Shown: piece after piece, positions 11,547-22,631 of the stretch
How the letters are laid out: every line of letters starts with the position of its first letter
Numbering within the stretch: position 1 is the first letter of the stretch
Origin: Lactifluus volemus
Taxonomy: Eukaryota > Basidiomycota > Agaricomycetes > Russulales > Russulaceae
Reading direction: 5' to 3'
Length of the DNA: 64,000 bases
NCBI GenBank assembly: GCA_022376515.1
Contig: WTXI01000031.1
Span: forward strand, 1-64,000
Position numbers and translations under genes: made by a program
Notes under the pieces: generated by a model
Database searches by the model: none
What the model was told of the DNA's origin: nothing
Seen by the model: the letters and a program-made list of their open reading frames with translations, nothing else

Positions 11547-13364
11547 CTAGGTTGAAATATGTCGACAAGCCATCTCAAGCGTTGCAGCCTTGCAACGCTT
11601 CTCACTCAGCCGAAACTCGTCAGGAAACCACGTACGCAAGCTTTCCTCTTCTTCTAGGCCAAGCACCATCAAGGCCAGCGCGTGGGCACACAACCAGGCA
11701 TGAACCATCCCTTCTCCGCTGTATCCCGCGGAGACCCACTCTCCCGCCGTGGAGCCACCGTCATATTTCTTAGACTCCCCCGCTAGCAAAGGTGGTGGTG
11801 CGGGAGCAGCACGACCTGAAATAAGAGACGGCACACGTCCGACCCATGGCTGCAAGTCTGCCGAATAGCCGATGATGCCTGTCCACAGCGCCTTGACACG
11901 TCCGCTGTCCCAAGTGAGCACTGGCGACCCTTCATCAGCCTGAGAGCCAGGGGCAGCAGCACTGGAAGCAACAACGCTCTCCGCGCCCCAATTCGCGCCT
12001 CCGAAATACTCCGGTAGGGCGCCCTGGATGTGCGACGCGACGCCCAGGTCGTAATCCCCATCATCCGCGACGCCTACATCAGACATTGTGACGCGGCCAT
12101 CTCGCACTATGCCACCGCCGAACAGCAGCTCACCGCCGTCGTCTTGGCCTTCACGCTTGGGCAGCTGTGTCAGGTAGTCGAAGCCTGGAGGCACATGGAA
12201 AATCGTGTGAGCGCGGGTGGCCGCTGGGGTCGAAAGATTAGTGCCAGGCCGCTGCGCAGTCACTAGACCGCGGATGGGGACGATCTTTCCGCGTAGGCCC
12301 GGGAGGAGGTGAGGGGTCCACCCATTCGTGGCGTGTATGATATGATGGGCCGTCACCGTGCCGCGCGGTGTCTGAACGGTGTAGAGGGGCGTCATGGTCG
12401 TGGGTGGTATGATTCCGGTGCATGGTGTCTGTGTGAAGAGGTCGAGTCTGCAAGCGTGTCGATAAATAAAAACGATGTTGTGAGCAAGGTGCGGTTTACG
12501 CTTACCGATCTGGATATCGCTTTAGGAGGTCCGCAAAGATGGACGTCACGGTACGATATGGGTGGGCGGCACCCCCCGAGGAGGCGATGACGCCCACCAC
12601 CTTGTCAGAAAGTTGGAACATCTGTCCTTGCAGTTCTTCAGTTGCGAAAGAAAAGAAAAAAATCCCCAGGAAACTGAGAACCTTGGCGGCTTCGCTGCCC
12701 TTGAAGACGCGGCAGTTGGCCGCTTCTTCGGGCATATCTGCTCTCCACACTTTAAGCGCCTCTACTTGCTCTTTGAACGGATCGGGATGGAAATGGACAT
12801 CGAGTTTTTCTACATCGCGTATCTGCGAATGCTCGAGCGCTCCGATACCCTCGACGGCTTCTCGCATGACTGAAAGGTGAGCGAGGCGGAAGCGAATGAT
12901 ACGCTTTGCCGACTCGATTCCGAATTCCGACTTTAGCTCTACATAGTCATGGAAGAGCGGTGGATTGATATGCCCGCCGTTCCTAGTAGGAAGGGAGTAA
13001 GCAGCAAGTAAGGGTACAGGTATTGCGTGTCAGTGAGAGCGCCGCTAGCGAGCTTTGATCACTCTTACCGACCAGTAGCGCCTGAACATACGTCTCGCGC
13101 CTCCAAAACCAAAACGCGGAGATTTGAGGGACCCTTGTTCAGCAGCGTACGAGTGCAAGAGACGCCAGTGATACCAGAACCAATGACCAGGACGTCGACA
13201 TGAGAAGGTAACGCGGCGCTGGGAGCCTCAAGGACAGGCAATATGGCTGGTGGAACTGTCCAAAATGAGATGGTGGGGTTGTTGACGGGTAAGCCTGGTG
13301 AACGTTGTATCCTTTCTTCTAAGGAGCGATAGTCTGCGTCAAGTCGGCGGAATGATACATCCAT
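11547..13364 (-). CDS. FAD-dependent oxidoreductase, DAO (DadA-like) family
   Basis: Probable FAD-dependent amine or amino-acid oxidase; the substrate is unknown. The product starts MDVSFRRLDADY at 13364. The Rossmann FAD motif VLVIGSGITGVSC is near residues 58-70. CSGATGR sits at an exon end and joins NGGHINPP after an intron near 13060-12985, giving the SGATGRNGG signature of this family. Further exons cover 12985-12500 (with a short intron near 12650) and 12395-11547. The last one has HATNGWTPHLLPGL and, near the C-terminus, GIIGYSADLQPWVGRVP and SAGYSGEGM, the usual second FAD-binding region. No signal peptide is seen, so a soluble enzyme is expected. It ends at 11547. Fungal relatives are often annotated only as FAD-dependent oxidoreductases. 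Confidence 0.88.
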
Positions 13365-16300
13365 GAGGACGTTGATCTGAGGGACGACACAACAAGGAGC
13401 GGTGGGTACTAGTACCCGTCACCCTAGGAACTGCCCTACTAGTAGGTTGCGGCCTGCTAACCCATGTACTGCCAGGATGCCAAAACACAGCCATCACTTA
13501 AGCAGAGTCGGCTTAAACGATCCATTCGAGCGCCCGTCGCACGGCCCGAGCCTAGGAAGGAAGAGTGCTTTAGAGGTATTGTATGTTGTCCCAACGTCCG
13601 TCTTCAAGTTGCCTGGGGTATATTTCCAACAGTGTTTGTTTGTTTGTTGTTTGGTTTCGCAGTAATTTGAGGAATTAACGATAGCCAATGGATGCGTTGT
13701 TCGTGCCCTCTTTCAAGTTTCAATTAGCTTACTCTTGGCCATTTTACAGCACTTCTCGAAATCTCTCGAAATGTACACACAGGCCACACATGGCTGAATC
13801 AGAGGCTCAGCCTCGATTGCAACCCGGAGATTTCGCATTCTTGCAACATTACAAGAGCTTTATAGGGACTCGGCCCGGGATGCCGCAAGCGTGTGTATGC
13901 TCCCACACCCTGCCCAAACTGTCACTTTATACCCTCCTAGAAAGATAAGCGGGCGCCAAGGAGGGTGGATGTAAAATTGATAGCCCATTGCACCGCGAGC
14001 TTCGAGATGTGCGAGACTCCGAGACGGAAGGTGTGAAACTCCGCGAGTCACGCCAGCACTGGCAGTAGTAGTCACTCTCTTTTTATTGTATTTTTTTGAT
14101 GATGATCCACTAGAGGCGCGTTTGACTACTTTGTACAGCAATACGTATAGGCGAACCTTCAGGTCCGTCTGCAAGCTTTCCTTGCAAGGACATGGGAGTT
14201 ACATACCTACTATCTCAAGGACTGCCGGACAGGGAGGTTACCGCCAGAATTGCAGAGAAACATCATGTTGCGTGTTGGCGGCCGCCGAGGTCCGCGATTG
14301 GCAAACACAAACCGTGGGCGAAGGTGTTCAACAGAAGTTTCACTATCATCAATGGGCAGTCATTTTGTCTAGAGGGCCCGTGGCAAGTCAGAACGCACTT
14401 GACCCGAAAATGGTTGCGCCATTCTGCCTCAGTCAGAACCTTAGGTGCAGGAAAGAAAGACGATTGACTCGGGCTATAGTTCTGGACAATGTACAATTTT
14501 AAGGACGCATAGACCAAAGCAAAGCTAAGCTTGACAAATAAGTTCTGCTCGTAGACTCGGGAAGCCGTACTAGTACAGGCACATAAGTTCCAGTGGTGGC
14601 ATACTAAGAAGCTTCAGGGATGCAAAGTAGCGATCAAAGCGTACGTACGTAGATTGATCACCCTCGGCCAAGCTTCGGTCATCCATCATGACACGTACGA
14701 CGCCCATGGTGGGAGCAAGGAGCCATGTGTGCTTCTCTCGATGCAGGGGCCGATCACCGGTGATTGAAAGAATATGCGGATCCAATCATAGTTAGGAAAA
14801 ATTCGGTGTTCATTACCTTATTTCCTGGACGTTCGTTGCAAGGGTCTTGGTGACGGGACGTCTGATAACAACATAATGAGAAAGCAGCACATGGGGGGGG
14901 ACTCATTTGTAAACTCCAGTTGGGAAGAATTATAGTTCAATGTTGCGCGCGGGACGCAGTTGTACTGTACCTAGTTTCCTTTCTCGACCGTCCAAAAGAC
15001 AAAATGGCAATACCTGGTGGTGAATCGCATGCCTGTCGCCACCGAGGTCGCAACAAGTGTAACCGTACCCTTTTTTTTTGGGATGGGCACGTCGTCCTTG
15101 CGCCGCCACCTCTTAACGACAGACCCGTTGGCCCACGCGGCACCGCGCGACTGACCCGTGATGCCAGCGGGGAGTGGCGAGTCGTTCCCGTTAGGCACTA
15201 TTTTTAGGGATTTTGAGTAGCTCGTTTTGGGCCCTTTGGGATTTTTCCATCGGAATGGACGGGGACGGGTATAAAAAAAAAACCTGACTCGAGCTCTGGG
15301 GGGGGACCCGCACGCCGTGTCCGAGAGTTCGAGCAAAGAACGCGAGGGGGTGGCGGGGAATCATTTGCATTTACAAGAAGATTTGTGAGCGAGGGCCCGG
15401 GACGAGTCAATAGAAATAAGAACAAGGCGCGGCCGGCGTATGCGACGGTGACTCTCTTGCGAGAACGGGGAATATAACCCGTGCACATCAGAGCAACGGT
15501 CGGTGAAACATAATTTCCATGAAATGTCCGAAAAGTGGCGCAAAGAAGCTTCGTTGGAAGAACTAGTAATGGAAACTCACGGATGAATGATTATAAAAAA
15601 TTTCTTTTTCTGGTTTTTGGTCAAAACGTAGTGGTTGGAAGCGGCGGGAAAACCGTGACGATTGCTACCGATGTAATGTGATGTGATGAGGTTTTAAAAT
15701 CTTTTGCAAACCATTGCTGGGCAATGGCATGTAGCGGCGAAACATGTCCCACCACCGGGGGTTACAGTACCACATATGACTTCGGGACAATTGTTCAAGC
15801 CATTTACTTCTCTTGACCCTCCGCGGCCAAAAAGGCAGTACCAGATTGGGGAGGAGTGCAACAAGAGTGATAGCTTAGCCGGTCCATCCCACTACGTGCC
15901 TCCGAAACAAGAAGAAAGGGAGCCTGAGGAGGATTCGTCCACGTTCCGCGGAAAAACGCGACGTTTCAGCGTTTAAGGTTATTTTTACCTATGATAGCGG
16001 GCCATCGCGCAGGGCTTTGCTGTTGTTGCTAGTTGCTAGTTGCTGCTGCCAGTGCTGCTACGCGACGCCACCGCAGCCAGCTTTGTGCAACGTACTGTAC
16101 CGTGACCCAGTTGGCAAGTTGCAACACATGGCTCGGCTGCTTTGAGCGAGCGCGCCATTCTGCACTACCACATAACCATGAGGTATTCTCTCAGGTACTG
16201 TTTTGGGGCTGCTTTGCTGATGACTTACGGAGAGCATTCGTAGTGTATCATATTTTATTTTTTTCGTTTCGTTTCCGAATTTTATTTTTAGGGCCTCGGA

Positions 16301-17374
16301 AAATCAATCAACTTGACCTCTCGGAAACTTTGCTCGTCTTCATAAAAACAATGAATTCCGTCATTTTTTTTTGTTTCAAAACACAAAACACAAAGCTTTC
16401 CTCGGATCCACAACTCGGATCTCAACTTGTTGTTATAGACACAAGTTTTCTTTTTGCAAAAACTTCCATTTATTTCATGTCACGTTTCAAAGTCTTTGTC
16501 CAAGCTCGGACAGAATTTATTAATAAAAACGATTTGATACGGAATGTCGTTGCCAACGGACCAACGCCGCAAAGGGAGACAGACCCACGTCCTTTTCATC
16601 TTTTTCATCTCGTCTCACCAACTCGGGGGCCGTTATTCGGTCCGCGCACCACTCTTTTAATTTATTTTTTTAGTACTTCTTCTATCATATAGCTTGACTC
16701 GGAGTACGTTTTTCGTACTAGTGAAGCAAAGATGACATTATTGCAAGAAGAAAGCCAATCCATCAGCACTGAGCAACAATATCACTTGTTTTGCGAATAC
16801 GGTCAACTTGAACCGTTATCGGTTTTCGCAAGAACTGACCTGAAGGGGAAAGAGAAGAGAGAGAGAAAAAAATTTCGTCGTGTGTGCCATGTTTGACTTT
16901 GGATCCGCAGCTGTAATAAGCTTATCAACGTTTTGTGTATACGTGTGCTTGCTGCGCATTTGAGAGCGTATCATAAAACGGACTTTTATCTCTCTATTAC
17001 GCGCTGCGCGGACACGGATCTTGAACGATAAGCGAACAACGTAGCATCGGTTCCGAGCGCTGACTGCCGTTCTTTTTTTTTTCTAGAATCAGTGAGTTTC
17101 TCTTCATATTGCATGGGCGGGAGAGTGTTTGGGTAGTACAAGGGGAACTGAGAACAAATGAAAGAAAAGAAAGACAAGCCTGTCAGGGTAAAAAAAAAAA
17201 ACCACAACGATGAAGTGAGGCGGATCATCTTGCATAGGGGAGGGAAAAAGTCTCATGGCGTAAGAAAAAGGAGAGAAAAAAAAAAGATAACTGTATCCAT
17301 GCTGACAACCAGGAGGAAAGAAAAATAAAATAAAAAAATAGGGGGAGCAGGGATGAGAAAAGGGGTCTACATAA
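13365..17374. other. Long intergenic stretch, no recognisable gene
   Basis: About 4 kb with no domain-bearing frame. Longer open frames (14086-14502 and 16033-16692 on plus) have biased, AT-rich or low-complexity translations and look fortuitous. The stretch has many A and T homopolymers of 8-11 bases (15069, 15278, 16363, 17076, 17190). Parts are markedly T-rich (16250-16680). It includes the 5' flank of the oxidoreductase and the 3' flank of the next gene. Confidence 0.5.
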
Positions 17375-19007
17375 TCAAACACCACGTCGACCGCTACGCT
17401 GCGCCTCACGCGCACGCGCAACTCTATCATGAGACTCGCGAATCGGGCTTCGCCATTGCAGGATCGTAAAGTGCGGGGTCACGTACGGCGGTGGAAGGAG
17501 CGCGTGAATGTTCTCACTCGAATGCGCGTGCTGCGAATTCTGTTGCGGTGGGAAATGCACGGGCGCATAATTCAGGGCCAGATTCAAGGACGCGCGCGTG
17601 GGGAGTTGCGCGAGCGACGAGAGCGCCGCAGAGGTCGTCGAGGTCGTCGAGATCGTCGAGTAGGTGCGTCCACGCTCATAGTTGGGCGGCGTGTTGTTGT
17701 TGATCGAATGGGAATGGGAATGGGTAACGTGGCAGCCGAATGCGCGGACGAGGTCGAGGAGCGCCGGAAGATCGCGCTGGAAAAGTGCGCGCTCGGTGAC
17801 GGCGTATGTGATGGTGTGTGGATGGTGCGGATGCTCGTCGGGGATGAAGATACGGCCTGGTTCGGAGGGGAAGAGGAAAGCTGGGCCTGCGCGGCGTCGG
17901 ACGAGACTTTGAGTGGCGCTAGGTGCGCGTGGCCGAATGACTGGCCACGGATAAGGGGGTGCGGACGAAGGTGATGTGCATGCTCAGCGATAAGTGAGCG
18001 CGTAGATGACGGACGAGCTTTGCTGGATGAATGACGATCGGACCGAGGTGAAGTTGGCGTTGGAGGTTCTGTGCGAGCACCGCTCACGACGGGAACAGCG
18101 TCGGGTGTATGGGGTGGTGGAGACTGAGGGGACAATGACTTATCTAGGGGAGGGACGTCGGTCTCGGAGCTTGCTGACGGACACTCTGTGCCGGATCTAA
18201 TTGTGATTGCAACAACGGCCTGAGCCGTGGGCGATAAGGCTCTTGTTCATTCTGGGGGTATTGGTTTTGCTTGGATGATGAGGGTATTCGTGCTGTCGGG
18301 GCAGCGACGTGAGGCGGAAGTGTTGGCACAAAGCCATTCGTCTGCACGCGAGGCCGTGAAGGTACAGCCTCTGCGCGTGGAGTGGTGCCAGGTGCCAGGG
18401 CAAGATTCTGGCCATTGGTGCGCTGCACAGTGAGGTCGACGGGAGTCGGGACCGTTCTTGTGGTGTTTTCTTGCCCGAGTCTTCGTCACCCGACGCGGTA
18501 TCCATTGGAGTAACTGCCCCACTCTCGCTCGAGATCCACTCTTCATCGTCGTCGCTGGCTACGGTCGACGCTGCGATTGTAAAACCAGCTTTGGGCTTGC
18601 CGCTTCGGGGGGGTTGTAGGTTGGAAACACGACGAGGCGCTGCACTGGGGACGTGTTCACGGGATTGCACCCGTGCAGTACCGCCGGTTCGAGTGACATT
18701 CGCCCTTGCGACCGTCTGTTAGAAACGCGATCAATAACACACCCCAGGAATGATTCGATAATAAAAAAACCGATAAAAAATGAAGTAAGATGAGTTATGT
18801 TTACGAGTGCGGTTCGGATTGTTGGAGTGAAGAGGGGAAATGGTGACGCACCTCGAATGTGTGGCCAGTGCGTCTTGCCTTATCAATCTTAGGCTGGACG
18901 GGGTCTTTCTGGGTGAGTTGGAGATTGAGAACGACCTTTGAGGAGCCACTCGAAGAGGTCCTCGAGTGCGTGCGGGTCAGATTCGGTCTGAGGCCTCTCG
19001 TCGGCAT
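17375..19007 (-). CDS. Disordered regulatory protein, resembles fungal AreA-like/DUF3295 proteins
   Basis: A low-complexity, Ser/Pro/Arg-rich protein. Exon 1 starts MPTRGLRPNLTRTHS at 19007 and ends at a GT donor near 18851. Exon 2 starts near 18715 and has an acidic block SDDDEEWISSESGAVTP followed by TASGDEDSGKK. Later parts include HPLIRGQSFGHAHLAPL near 17950 and a conserved-looking end, PPYVTPHFTILQWRSPIRES then DRVARAR, stopping at 17375. The acidic DDDEEW..ESGA block with a C-terminal SPIRES-DRV motif reminds me of the Mks1/DUF3295 family of nutrient-signalling regulators, but I do not see the N-terminal GATA-like segment. The middle (18430-18130) changes frame and needs introns or corrected indels. 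The family assignment is tentative; that it is a real gene is fairly sure. It is divergent from UTP6. Confidence 0.55.
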
Positions 19008-19125
19008 AAGCGAAAAGCTAACCGTTGGAAAAGAGCGGAGAGCGACCGATCACTCGTTTCCTTTCTCTTTCTCACTCAAATATACCGGCCCGATCAACCC
19101 CGCCCCTTTTCACTTGAAAAACACG
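19008..19125. promoter_or_regulatory. Short bidirectional promoter region
   Basis: Only 118 bp separate the start of the minus-strand disordered-protein gene (19007) from the UTP6 start codon (19126). Both promoters must lie here or overlap the 5' coding regions. It contains a TTTCCTTTCTCTTTCTC pyrimidine stretch on the plus strand. No TATA box can be confidently named. Confidence 0.6.
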
Positions 19126-21320
19126 ATGGAGAGAGTACAGTTTGAGCAAGAGCAGGTGCCCTCCCTCCCCCTTCTTCATCAAATAATTACTGTTCAATGG
19201 GCGACTGACCATCAACCGAGTAGATGCTCGCAGAGTTGAAAGACTTTGGCGAGAAAGGTCTCTTCTCAGCCAAAGAAATTAAACACATTGTCAAAAAGCG
19301 CACAGCGTTCGAGACCGCACTCGTACGGCGCATCCCAAACAAAAATGACTACCTGCGCTACGCAGCCTACGAAATGGGTCTCGAAGCTCTCCGACGTAAA
19401 CGCGTCGCGCGCCTCAGTGCGTACCTCGCCTCACCCCCATCCTTTTGTTTTCACCAACAAAAAAAAGGGTTACCGAAAACCCCACCATCGATATCGGACC
19501 ATGCGCTGATGCGTAGACAATACCACATCTTTGAGCGGGCGCTACAAAAGTTCAAATCGGATGTATCATTATGGCTGCAGTACCTGCGCGTGGCGCAGCG
19601 CGCGGGTGCGCGAGCACTGGCGGGACGAATAGCGGCACGAGCGGTACAGCTGCACCCGCGCACGCCGGCGTTGTACGTGCTGGCAGCTGCGCACGAGCTC
19701 GCACATGGCGGAATGGGCGCCGCGCGCGTATTACTGCAGCGCGGACTTCGGCTCAACGCGGGTAGCGTAGAGATGTGGCGCGAGTACGTCCGTCTCGAGC
19801 TTGGTTTTGTCGAGGCTGTTCGCAGGCGGTGGGAGCTACTCGGTATTGAGGTAGAGGGAGGAGGAGGAGGAGAGCGGGTTGATAGAGCAGCGGAAGAGGC
19901 TATGGGCGACGAGGCGAGACGGGCAATCATGGATGGCGCGATCGTACGTCAAGCTATCGATAGTGCGGCGAAAGGTGACGTGTTGTCTCTTGCACAAAAA
20001 AACGCGGCCTTCTCGGTTGATACGTTGAAATCATTACAGCACTGCCGACGATCGAGCTCTTCCGGAATTTGCAGACCCTCATTGCGGGTTATCCCACACC
20101 GGAGACTCTTCGCCGTTCGTTGCTGGATCACTTGCATGTCCGACTGGCCGAGGCATTGCCGGAAGACGCGGCGAGCGTGGTTTTGCGCGCGACGCGTGCA
20201 CTGGCTGTCGAGGAGGAGAAGCTCTCGGGCGTAGGACTGGTCGAGGCATTGCGATGCGCGAACGAGGAGATGCTCGCAGCGCTGGAGCCACCAAACGAAG
20301 GGATGGCCAAGGCATACGCCCAATTCGTCGAAGAGTGGTTTGGGAAGGAAGATCTAGATGCACACCTGGTATGTATATACCAACTTGAACTAAAAGATTC
20401 CAAATAACTCTTGGTTGACAGAAACTGTACTTGATAGGCAGCTTAGGTGCGCTGATCAAACGCCAATCTGAAACACGACCGTCGGCGACTCTCCTCGCAG
20501 CGCACGTCCGTCTGCTCCACGACGCGCTAGACCACTTGTCATCTCCACCTTGCCCACCATCACGTATCCTACGCCTCGCACGACGGTACACATCTATCAC
20601 CACCACCGGGGCGCAACCAGAAGCTGTCCGGGATCTTTGGCTCGCCCGCCTGCGCGCCGAATCTGTACACGGGACTCGAGAGTCGGTCTTGGAAGCTGGA
20701 CAAGCGCGCGCGAGTCCCTACCGACGTGCGTCGAGATTTGGCTCTGGGGCGCAGATCGGTGTTGCCCACCTCATTCGTCGTCATGGGAAGAATTCGACGC
20801 GTTATTGGCGGAGAGCATGCGTGACGCGGCGATGCGCGACGTACACCAGTCGCTGCTTTTGTTTGTCGCAGAGTCGATGGGAGCGCACAAACGACGATGG
20901 CGGAGCGCCGAACGCGTGTGGAGCATATCGCTCGGAGGTGTTTGCCGAGTTCGAAAGTGTGGGCAAGGATATTTGCCGTTCTTGCCAAACCTAAAGAACC
21001 AAAGAAGAAGAAGAGGAGCTGATGAGGGAGGTGTACGAGTATTGGCGTGGGACGGGAGAGGCGGTGGAGGACGCAACGCTGGCCTGGGCACGATGGCTCT
21101 TGTTCAGGAAAAAGCGAGGGGACGAGGCGATGAAGGTGATATTGGTGGCGCGGGCACGGCACGGACATGGGTCTGAGTCTCCTCTTGCACAGCGATGGTC
21201 TGCGATGGTCCGCCGGCACGGAAGGAGGAGAATGATGACGGGCCAGACTTCGGCGGCGACGGCGACGATAGTGGCAATGGCGACTCTGTGCATTCTGAGG
21301 ATGGGAAGACCACGGGTTAA
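19126..21320 (+). CDS. UTP6: U3 snoRNP-associated protein UTP6 (HAT-repeat)
   Basis: Component of the small-subunit processome needed for pre-18S rRNA processing in the nucleolus. Exon 1 (MERVQFEQEQ, 19126-19155) is followed by a 68-nt intron (19156-19223). Exon 2 starts MLAELKDFGEKGLFSAKEIK and continues IVKKRTAFETALVRR, the hallmark N-terminus of UTP6. A second intron near 19420-19490 precedes the HAT-like helices (YHIFERALQKFKSDVSLWL, then WREYVRLELGFVEAVRR near 19790). Further exons run from 20038 and from about 20424. From about 20690 the gene changes frame several times without splice signals (first at GAAGC/TGGAC near 20696), which suggests indel errors. The acidic C-terminus probably ends at the TAA at 21318-21320. 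The start is supported by the family alignment; the end is less certain. Confidence 0.85.
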
Positions 21321-22631
21321 TACCGGAAGTGGTATAGCACACACATGCCAGTTCCATTACAGTCAAACAGTTGGATTTGCCCTGCTTTCGGAACCGCAAA
21401 ACTTTGGCCACATGGCCCACCTGCCCGTTTTTGGAATACCACCTCTTAATTTATGTATTCAATTCGTAAGTTACCCTGACATGTTTTTTTTTTCACACTT
21501 AGGGCAGCTGTTGATCGACGGGAATACAGTACAACATGGGCGTGTCACTTGTACTGTAATTAAAAGGGAAGGACGAAGGCGGGCAAGCGGGCACGCGGTA
21601 GTAACCCCATCTCGATGGTCGATCGTGTGGACAGCATCGGTAGGGATCTATTTATGACACACGCGAGATAAGCTACTATAGGGGAGAGTAACATGTGCAA
21701 GCGGAGAGCGCGTGGCGATCCCGGTTTCTGAAATAAAAAAAGGGTTAGGGCTCTAGTCACACATCACTTTTTTACGTCGAACGGGATGGTGATCGCGAGA
21801 AGGGGGGTTATTGTTGAGGTTTAATAAAAGGATCAAGTTACGTTCACATAGGGAGGAACTACGGAGATTGGGTTGAGGACGTGTAACAAGTGGCCCCAAA
21901 AAAATGAAAAGGGAATAGAGATTTCGGTGGCGGCGGAGATGCGCGTGCCAGTGAATCTCGATAGAGACGGGAGGCGGCAGAGAAGCGCGGGAAGCACATG
22001 GTACCCAAGGGTGCACTTATACATACCTGTCATATCCCCGCCGTCCGTTGTTCAAGTTTTAACATCTCTCTTTTCCTCTCCTCTTCTTGGTATCTGTATA
22101 CCATACGTATCGAATCCAAGTGTCAAGAGCAAAAAGTCAACCTTGAAAAAAAGTACAGAGGATAGAAAAGGTAGTGAGGAGAGGGAAAGAGGCACCGCAT
22201 GATCGCATTGTTAAATTGAAAGCCCGCTATTAGGACATTTTCTACAACCCACACGGTTGCACTTCGCCCCGCCCCCCCCTTTAGCCTATCTCGTCCCTTT
22301 GGCTCTCTCTCTTCTCTCCGGCCTCTCTTTCCCTTTCCCTCTTCTCCCTCCTCTTTTCCTCTTCTTTCCTCCCCTCTTCTTCCTCTTTTCTCTCTCATCT
22401 TTGGGGCTTATATCCTCCCCTTCCCTTCCCTCCCTCCTCTCTCTCTCTCCCTCCCTTCCTCCTCGGCCTTTCGGAGCAAATCCCTTAATTGCAATCTGTA
22501 TGCCATTCAAATCAGACACCCAGCAGGTCTCCGTCTGAACAAGGATACACCACCTCGCCTTTCTCTACTTTTGAGCGAGTCGCCGGCGGTTATCACACAC
22601 CCTCTTCATCCTCTCAACTCGCCCATCCTCC
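21321..22631. other. Intergenic, kinase promoter and 5' UTR
   Basis: No gene is recognised. The region holds a T-run at 21485 and, nearer the kinase, a strong pyrimidine tract. It is likely the UTP6 3' flank plus the promoter and leader of the kinase gene. Confidence 0.5.
22262..22481 (+). promoter_or_regulatory. CT-rich promoter or leader tract
   Basis: About 220 bp almost entirely of C and T on the plus strand, ending about 150 bp upstream of the kinase start codon. CT-rich blocks just upstream of the start are common in fungal promoters, where they position transcription starts. It could also be a simple-sequence repeat without function. Confidence 0.5.

Noticed and set aside
16033..16692. 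219-codon plus frame in the 4-kb intergenic region
   Set aside because: Phe-rich and AT-driven, with no domain, no splice support and no paralogue; probably chance in T-rich DNA.
17429..17974. 181-codon plus frame rich in Arg and Gly
   Set aside because: Antisense of the Ser/Pro/Arg-rich minus-strand protein.
20569..21420. 283-codon minus frame opposite UTP6
   Set aside because: Antisense to UTP6 coding in GC-rich DNA; Arg/Pro/Ser-rich composition is typical of a shadow.
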